Shown here piece by piece: positions 18,272-24,622 of a stretch of 34,940 nt of DNA. Both the position numbers and the translations under genes were made by a program. The notes below the pieces were generated by a model. That model did not search any database. It worked only from the letters and a program-made list of their open reading frames with translations, and was not told the origin of the DNA. The first letter of the stretch is position 1; every line of letters begins with the position of its first letter. The DNA comes from Deltaproteobacteria bacterium. Lineage in GTDB: Bacteria; UBA10199; 2-02-FULL-50-16; JAJFLM01. Location of the stretch: contig JAJFLM010000335.1 of the NCBI GenBank assembly GCA_021772655.1, positions 1 to 34,940 of the forward strand, given 5' to 3'.

Positions 18272-18873
18272 CGCGTGGCCTCCATTCTCTTCTTTATTTT
18301 CTTAACTTTTTTAATCACTATATCCCTTTTAAGTTTAGATAAATGATCAATAAACAGAACCCCATTAAGATGGTCAATCTCATGTTGTATTACAGCAGCT
18401 TCCAAATCATTAATATAAAATTCAATTTCTTTTTCATCTAGTCCGATACCTTTAACAGTACCTTCATAATGTCTAGATACTACAGCCATTCCTCCTGGTA
18501 AAGATAAACATCCTTCTTTTGAATCTACTTTAATCTTACCAAAAGGTTCGAAGCTTGGATTTATAATGATAAGAGGGTCATTGCCGCTAACGTTAGTTAA
18601 AATAACCCTCTCTCCCCACCCAACCTGAGTAGAAGCTAGGCCAATCCCTCCCATTGCTTTAAGAGTATCTATCATTATATTAGAAATATGAATAGTAGAA
18701 TCTGTAATATTTTCTACTAAGACAGCTTCTTGTTTTAATTTTTTATTAGGAAAAGTAAGTACTTCTAAGATAGTATTAGGGGATGGTAAAGGTAATTCAC
18801 TTTTTCCAAATTCTCTCTTACTTTGCTGTTCGCTCTCAATTCCTCTCTTATTTCTGAACGAGGTCTCATCCAT
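18268..18873 (-). CDS. def: Peptide deformylase
   Basis: All three PDF motifs: GIGLASTQVG, EGCLSLPG, QHEIDHLNG. N-terminus overlaps the upstream GT gene. Confidence 0.93.
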   Translation of the reverse strand: MDETSFRNKRGIESEQQSKREFGKSELPLPSPNTILEVLTFPNKKLKQEAVLVENITDSTIHISNIMIDTLKAMGGIGLASTQVGWGERVILTNVSGNDPLIIINPSFEPFGKIKVDSKEGCLSLPGGMAVVSRHYEGTVKGIGLDEKEIEFYINDLEAAVIQHEIDHLNGVLFIDHLSKLKRDIVIKKVKKIKKRMEATR

Positions 18874-19511
18874 CTTCCACCTTCCTCATCTCCAATTTGT
18901 ATAAATTTATCTCTTGCCTCTTTAATGTCTATCCATTTAAGAGGGTGAGGTATTAATCCTGCTTTTGCAACTCTTTCTGACCACTCTCCGTGGGCGTATC
19001 CAACGCCGTGGAAATTGGGATGAAACCCACCCACATTATTAAGTACGAGCCTAGTAATAAAAGTAAGGTCGCCGCGAGGCGAAGACCCAAATACAGCAGT
19101 AGCCCCGATATTATCAGTAAGCCAAGAGCTAAAACTGGGGTGACTATCGGGTATTTCTTTATCTTGGACTCTACAAAAATGATGAATGCCGGTCTGTCTA
19201 GAAACTTTTTCATATATTTCAAACCACCCTGGTTCTAAGGGTTTAAGATCATCTTCTATTATGGAAATAAAGTGGCAGTCTTGGAGTGCCCAGAGGGCTC
19301 TGTTTTTATTGTACCCGACGCCTTTGTTAGGTCCTTGTACCAATATGGCAGGCGAATTTCTAGGTAGAACACTTCTGATTTCCCCTTCTGATCCATCATC
19401 ACATATGACGATCCTCGCATCGGACGGAGCCGTATCCATAACTGCTTGAACAACTTCTCCCAGTTTCTCCAATCTATTGTAGTGGACCAAAGCAATACCA
19501 CGTTTTATCAT
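18765..19511 (-). CDS. Family 2-like glycosyltransferase
   Basis: 'IALVHYNRLEKLGEVVQAVMDTAPSDARIVICDDGS', 'GPNKGVGYNKNRAL', 'ISIIEDDLKPL'. Start MIKRG at 19511 chosen because GGAGGAGGG lies just upstream and the ATG overlaps the HNH stop. Confidence 0.82.
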   Translation of the reverse strand: MIKRGIALVHYNRLEKLGEVVQAVMDTAPSDARIVICDDGSEGEIRSVLPRNSPAILVQGPNKGVGYNKNRALWALQDCHFISIIEDDLKPLEPGWFEIYEKVSRQTGIHHFCRVQDKEIPDSHPSFSSWLTDNIGATAVFGSSPRGDLTFITRLVLNNVGGFHPNFHGVGYAHGEWSERVAKAGLIPHPLKWIDIKEARDKFIQIGDEEGGRWMRPRSEIREELRANSKVRENLEKVNYLYHPLILS

Positions 19512-20062
19512 CCTACCCTCCTCCAAGTTTTTCCACGAGCAATATCTTTTACTATAAAATAACTTATCCCAAGTGTAGAGGAGATTTCTTTTTGGGTTAG
19601 ATTACTATCTTTAAGGAATTTTTTTATTTCCTTAGCTTGCTCTTCGTTTATTTTACTATTCCCATGATTGTTTCCGAAAACTACATCATCACATTCAACA
19701 GATTTATATGTATGTTCTTTTTTAGTTAAAGCTATTAAATTTGTATAATGATTGTTTGTAGGATTATTATCTTTATGATCTACTTCGTATTCATTTGGGA
19801 AATCTCCGTTAAATACTTTACACACCAATCTATGTATTAATATATAATGAAATTTTCCTTTTTTATCTACTAATCGTACCCTATGATACTGCTTATGAGT
19901 ACCAATCTCATTAGGTTTTAGTATATGTTTTTTATACTTGTATCTAATTTTATCTTCTGGTTTCTTAGGATTAGATCTTATTCTAATTCTTTCATGTGCT
20001 ACCACTTCTCCATGCTCAGATATAGAATATATACCCTCAAATCCTGGGATTGGTTTTACCAT
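19508..20062 (-). CDS. Free-standing HNH homing endonuclease (NUMOD4-HNH-HTH)
   Basis: NUMOD4-like 'KPIPGFEGIYSISEHGEV'; HNH_3-like 'IHRLVCKVFNGDFPNEYEVDHKDNNPTNNHYTNLIALTKKEH'; C-terminal HTH 'LTQKEISSTLGISYFIVKDIARGKTW'. Confidence 0.92.
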   Translation of the reverse strand: MVKPIPGFEGIYSISEHGEVVAHERIRIRSNPKKPEDKIRYKYKKHILKPNEIGTHKQYHRVRLVDKKGKFHYILIHRLVCKVFNGDFPNEYEVDHKDNNPTNNHYTNLIALTKKEHTYKSVECDDVVFGNNHGNSKINEEQAKEIKKFLKDSNLTQKEISSTLGISYFIVKDIARGKTWRRVG

Positions 20063-23000
20063 TAAAACAACCCCTGAATTACTTTATTTACATTACTAAT
20101 ATAATCTCGGGGATTTCCCATTTCTTGTGCTGTTTTAAACCCTTCTTCTGCGATGGACTGTAGCAAAGCCGGGTCATCAATCAACTCCTGCAAAGCTTCC
20201 TCTATTGCATTAGAGTCTCCTTTAGGTACTATGATACAATTTTCTTTGTGTCTAGCAAATTCTGCCTCTGTGTCTGTCATAATAACAGCACAACTAGCAG
20301 ACATAGCTTCAAGAGCCATACGTCCTAAACCTTCAGATAAAGAAGCAGTAACCCAAATGTTTGTTTGTCTCATAGCATCTACCATTTGTTTTCTATTTAA
20401 ACTTTGAAGATACTGAATAGTAGGAGGACACTTCTCTGCAAATTGAGGCCACTCTCCTATCCCTGCTATGTGTATTTTATTTTCTTTATTTCTTTCTTTA
20501 ACATTTTGAAGAGCATCTAACGCATGATTAGTACCTTTAAGAGGATGTTGATGAATTAAAGTCCCCACTGTAATAACAGGAGATTTGGGTTTATTTTTAA
20601 AATCACAAGCAAACTCTGGATGCCCATAATGATACCAACCTACTCTAGTTGCTTCTCTACTAGGATGTGTCCATCCTTCCATCGGTTTCTCACAAGCTTC
20701 CTTCAACCATTCACTACTTGTTATGATAGCATCCCACGGCATCTTTAGACTATCGTCTTCTAACTTCTGAAATCTGGGGTTGTGAGACAGCTTCAGAAGA
20801 ATTTTCTTGCTAGCTTGAGGTTGAGAGACGAAATGAGAATTCTTATCTCCGTCTGAATTGGTTATAAGAACATCACAAGGATTAACCTGATTCCAATTCA
20901 ACCGTATAGGAATATTAGCGAGATCAACAAGCTCTGGGTTAAGGTCAGGATAAACAACATAGAGATCCACATCATGTCCATCTTCCTTGAGTGAGTTCGC
21001 GAGATTAAGAATAGTAGTAGGACCGCCGTGCTTACGTAAATGAGGTGTGACAACAGAGATTTTTCTCTTAGGGTTATAGAGATCTAATCCTTTTTCTAAA
21101 GTATCGATAAATTGTCTAACTGATTCCTCTCTGTTAGGTACAACGAAATTTGTTTTGTTCTTTAAAAATTCATCCCCTACTAATAATGAGTAACATTTAT
21201 TAGCTACAATATTTTCTGGTGTATTTTTAGGAAAAATAAAAGCGTTCTTACCATCAACAGCATATTCATTTACTCCTAAATTATTCCAACAGACAGGAGT
21301 TACTCCACTTGCTATAGCTTCTAGTACGGGTAGTCCGTATGAATGAATATATGAAGGATCTAAAAATACATCTACTTCTTTACCTAAAATATTTGCCATT
21401 TGAGATTGAGAGATTCTACCTAAGCAAGTAATTTCAGGGTGTCCTTTTACTGAGATAGCTCCGTATGCTAAAATTCTTATATCTATTTTATTGCGTCTTG
21501 CTATTCTAGAAACAAAGTTAGCAACTTTAACTCCACGATCTGTACCTCTATAAGGATATCTATCGTCGAGAGCTATTAATAGAGTAGGACGATCATCACC
21601 AGTTTTTCTATTTCTCGGATAAAATAAATTAGTATCTACTCCAGGTCCTATAGATCCAATGGTTTTATATCCAAGCTTCTGGATATAAGTTTGCAACCAA
21701 TTAGAAGCAGTAATAATATTATCTACCATGCCATATGATTTTTCAAAAGCTTTTTTAGTTTCTTCATTAGCAGCGATCATAGGGTCAGCACTTTGAGAAA
21801 ATAAAACAGATTTTAAATTGGGAAAGTTTTGACAGACAGCATGTACAATAGGAATTAGTTCATTAGTTGCCGCAACAACGTGTCCTTTTTCAAATACTTC
21901 TTCTCCGAATCCTTTTAAAGCATCTGCAACATTATTAAATATAACGGGAGCTGATCTTAATTCTCCAAGAACATTGGGAGTTTCTTGGGGATTTCGTTTA
22001 ACTAAGACTAATTTTGCATCAACATTATTTTCATTTAAAGTATTAATAATATCTGCTATATATTTCATTCCTCCACAAAAAGAAGCACTATGTACAATAA
22101 AAGCAATGTTATATTTATTTTCTTTATTATTTAAAACATCACGAGACATTTTCACTCTAACTGGATTCATGGAAGCATCGAGATCAAAGTTCCGTCTCCA
22201 ATCACCATAAAAAGGCCATATAGTTTTAAACCTACTATTACCTTTTTTTCGTTTTGCAAAATGTTCACCGTCTCCAAATGAACTAAAAGAAGTTCCTCTC
22301 TCGTGAAAAATATAAGTATCATCTGCTAAAACACTTCTCCATCGAAGGTATTCTCCTTCTGCTAGATAAGTGATCGTTCGCATCCAGAAATCTGTTTCCT
22401 CTCCGTAGGAACCATAACCCTCATCGAATAAACCAATGTCATCTATCAAGGATCTAGGTATAAGAAAACAAAAACCAGTAGGCATAATCTCTGGGTACCT
22501 ATGAGAAGACGTAGCCTCTAGTCCTTTATTCATAGCACGATAGGAGTACCCTGCCTGCATAGGTACAGCGATTTCGGCAGTGTTATTAGTAACTGGGTTT
22601 ACTATTTTATTACGAGGATTGGATTCCAAAGCAAGTAACATTTTAGTAATCCAATTGTCTGTTACTATCACATCTGAATTGAGTATACAAATATAAGGAT
22701 TATTAGTAGCAAGAATACCACGATTTACAGTTGCCGCGAATCCTCTGTTCTTTTTATTATATAAAACTTGATGATCTGTTTCTTTTTCAAATCTTTCAAG
22801 CCATGTAGTAGTACCAGCATCAGAACAGTCATCAACTAAAGTAAGTTTAAAAGGCCAATTAGTTCTACGAAGAACAGAATCTATACAAGGTTTAAGAACT
22901 TGAAGATGTCCGTACACAGGAATAATAATATCAATAGCTCCAAAACCTTTACTAGCTAAATTAGTAAAACCTTTAAGCATATTAGTATTAGAAGAAGCGA

Positions 23001-23178
23001 GCCGCTGTGCTCCTAATAAAGTTTCTCTAAGGAAAAAGTTTAGATGATCTTGTGCTGATTGTATAAAGTCTGAATTATTTCCCTCTAAAGATAAAAGAGA
23101 CTCATCAAACTTTTTTACTTCTTCTGGAGAAGGTGGTTCCCATATAGGTAAACCTTTTTCTTGGTCTTTAAATGGCAT
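20062..23178 (-). CDS. Three-domain glycosyltransferase (GT2 + GT4-like + GT4-like)
   Basis: GT2: 'IDIIIPVYGHLQVLKPCIDSVL...VDDCSD...NRGFAATVNRGI...ICILNSDVIVTDNW'. GT4-like 1: 'NIAFIVHSASFCGGMKYIADI...VFLDPSYIHSYGLPVLEAIASGVTPVCWNNLGVNEYA'. GT4-like 2: 'ISVVTPHLRKHGGPTTILNLANSL...IWVTASLSEGLGRMALEAMSASCAVIMTD'. Confidence 0.9.
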   Translation of the reverse strand: MPFKDQEKGLPIWEPPSPEEVKKFDESLLSLEGNNSDFIQSAQDHLNFFLRETLLGAQRLASSNTNMLKGFTNLASKGFGAIDIIIPVYGHLQVLKPCIDSVLRRTNWPFKLTLVDDCSDAGTTTWLERFEKETDHQVLYNKKNRGFAATVNRGILATNNPYICILNSDVIVTDNWITKMLLALESNPRNKIVNPVTNNTAEIAVPMQAGYSYRAMNKGLEATSSHRYPEIMPTGFCFLIPRSLIDDIGLFDEGYGSYGEETDFWMRTITYLAEGEYLRWRSVLADDTYIFHERGTSFSSFGDGEHFAKRKKGNSRFKTIWPFYGDWRRNFDLDASMNPVRVKMSRDVLNNKENKYNIAFIVHSASFCGGMKYIADIINTLNENNVDAKLVLVKRNPQETPNVLGELRSAPVIFNNVADALKGFGEEVFEKGHVVAATNELIPIVHAVCQNFPNLKSVLFSQSADPMIAANEETKKAFEKSYGMVDNIITASNWLQTYIQKLGYKTIGSIGPGVDTNLFYPRNRKTGDDRPTLLIALDDRYPYRGTDRGVKVANFVSRIARRNKIDIRILAYGAISVKGHPEITCLGRISQSQMANILGKEVDVFLDPSYIHSYGLPVLEAIASGVTPVCWNNLGVNEYAVDGKNAFIFPKNTPENIVANKCYSLLVGDEFLKNKTNFVVPNREESVRQFIDTLEKGLDLYNPKRKISVVTPHLRKHGGPTTILNLANSLKEDGHDVDLYVVYPDLNPELVDLANIPIRLNWNQVNPCDVLITNSDGDKNSHFVSQPQASKKILLKLSHNPRFQKLEDDSLKMPWDAIITSSEWLKEACEKPMEGWTHPSREATRVGWYHYGHPEFACDFKNKPKSPVITVGTLIHQHPLKGTNHALDALQNVKERNKENKIHIAGIGEWPQFAEKCPPTIQYLQSLNRKQMVDAMRQTNIWVTASLSEGLGRMALEAMSASCAVIMTDTEAEFARHKENCIIVPKGDSNAIEEALQELIDDPALLQSIAEEGFKTAQEMGNPRDYISNVNKVIQGLF

Positions 23179-23734
23179 CTAATTTAGTCTTCATTAGTTC
23201 TGAAATAAAAATATCTACCGAAGCTCTTAATCCTTCAAGATCTCCAGGCACCGCATCAAAAACAATATCCCAATCTTTATAATCATCGAGAGCAGTTTCA
23301 CTAGCATGAGAATCTGTGTTCACTTGTCCTATTTTAACTACATTAGCTACGATTCCACCTAAAGATTTAATAGCTTCAAGTTCATTAGGAAATCTGCAAT
23401 CGGATACAACAATATTATATCCTTCATTATTAAGTTTGGTAAGGTTCTTCATTCCAATATGAACCCAGAAATCTTCCCGGATTAACTTACGGAACATATC
23501 CGTACCTACAATTTGGAGGATTGTACGAGGAGACATACCCCATTCTTCAATAACCTTCTCTTTAATTTCCTCTGGTCCATACATTTGCTCGTCGGTAAGT
23601 CCGAAGATTAGCTTGCCTATTACTTCTTTAATAGGAGTAGCCCAACTGTACTCAACGAATCCATATTCTTCTACTAGATGAAGAGCAGTAATACTTTTCC
23701 CTGCTCTCTTCTTACCTGCTAATCCAAAAATCAT
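23168..23734 (-). CDS. Deoxynucleoside monophosphate kinase (T4 gp1/T5 dnk-like)
   Basis: P-loop-like 'GLAGKKRAGKSITALHL', 'QIVGTDMFRKLIREDFWV', 'NIVVSDCRFPNELEAIKSLGG' typical of phage dNMP kinases. Confidence 0.85.
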   Translation of the reverse strand: MIFGLAGKKRAGKSITALHLVEEYGFVEYSWATPIKEVIGKLIFGLTDEQMYGPEEIKEKVIEEWGMSPRTILQIVGTDMFRKLIREDFWVHIGMKNLTKLNNEGYNIVVSDCRFPNELEAIKSLGGIVANVVKIGQVNTDSHASETALDDYKDWDIVFDAVPGDLEGLRASVDIFISELMKTKLDAI

Positions 23735-23735
23735 T

Positions 23736-23948
23736 TCAATCCTCGTTACAAGCTACAGTTAAATTAGCAGACATAACCGCTTCACGAATTTTTCTAACGG
23801 CTACTGTTTGATCTGGACAAGAAGGAGTATTCTCCACTACAATTTCAGCAAATTGTTTAGCTGCTTCTCTAATAATATTATAGCGTTCTACTTGTCCTGG
23901 CGTAGGTGCGTGATATTGAAACCAATTATCTAAATCTTTTTGAGTCAT
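23736..23948 (-). CDS. Acb2/Tad1 hairpin-domain-like protein (cyclic-nucleotide sponge candidate)
   Basis: 'WFQYHAPTPGQVERYNIIREAAKQFAEIVVENTPSCPDQTVAVRKIREAVMSANLTVACNED' fits the small-phage pattern F-x-Y/H-x-P-x-x-x-Q-x-x-x-Y-x-x-I-R-x-A-A...P...Q..A...I.EAVM.AN. Confidence 0.7.
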   Translation of the reverse strand: MTQKDLDNWFQYHAPTPGQVERYNIIREAAKQFAEIVVENTPSCPDQTVAVRKIREAVMSANLTVACNED

Positions 23949-24622
23949 GGTGCGACCCTCCCGTGTTTAATAAATGCTGCATGAGTTAAAGGCAACACAG
24001 CTTTAAAATATTCTTCCATCTTTTTAGCATATTGCTGAATCTCGAACATAGCATTAGGAGCATTCCTTAGACTAAGGAAATTCATCAAAGCTCTTGCATT
24101 AACTTTAAATCTAAATTCAGTAAACATTCCTTGACATAATACATTACGAGCAAGTTCTTTAGCCATCCCTTCAGTTAATAACTCTTCATACGTTTCATAG
24201 GAAAATTCATAAGCTGAAACCATTTTATCTATTAAGCGATTAGCTTTATCTAAATCTTCCATAGGTTCATAATGATAGTTACCCGGCTTACCTGTTTGAA
24301 TTCTAACAGCTGAAATTTCTGGTATATAATTATCATTCTGTTGTTTTACATATCTACCGCTAACTTCATTGTAACTTGCGATCCTATGTCTGAACCATTC
24401 GCGAGCAACAGTAAGAGGACAACGTACTTGGAACATAAATTCCACCATTTCAAATGGAGTACCATGTCTATTCCTAAGTAAAAAATCAATTAATTCTGCA
24501 TCTCCTTTCTTTATAACTTCATGTTTTTTAGAAAAACTTATTCTTGCAGAGTTAACAACATCAAGATCATCACCCATCTTATCTAAAAACTGTACCCAAC
24601 CACCTGGGATTACATTACTCAT
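23945..24622 (-). CDS. thyX: FAD-dependent thymidylate synthase ThyX
   Basis: ThyX signature RHRIASYNEVSGRY, 'FEMVEFMFQVRCPLTVAREWFRHR'; start ATG 24622 overlaps the RNR stop (ATGA). Confidence 0.95.
   Translation of the reverse strand: MSNVIPGGWVQFLDKMGDDLDVVNSARISFSKKHEVIKKGDAELIDFLLRNRHGTPFEMVEFMFQVRCPLTVAREWFRHRIASYNEVSGRYVKQQNDNYIPEISAVRIQTGKPGNYHYEPMEDLDKANRLIDKMVSAYEFSYETYEELLTEGMAKELARNVLCQGMFTEFRFKVNARALMNFLSLRNAPNAMFEIQQYAKKMEEYFKAVLPLTHAAFIKHGRVAP

Noticed and set aside
18953-19222. 89-aa - strand TM-looking ORF (also 19259..19501)
   Set aside because: Alternate frames within a convincing GT2 gene; hydrophobicity is probably a frame artefact.
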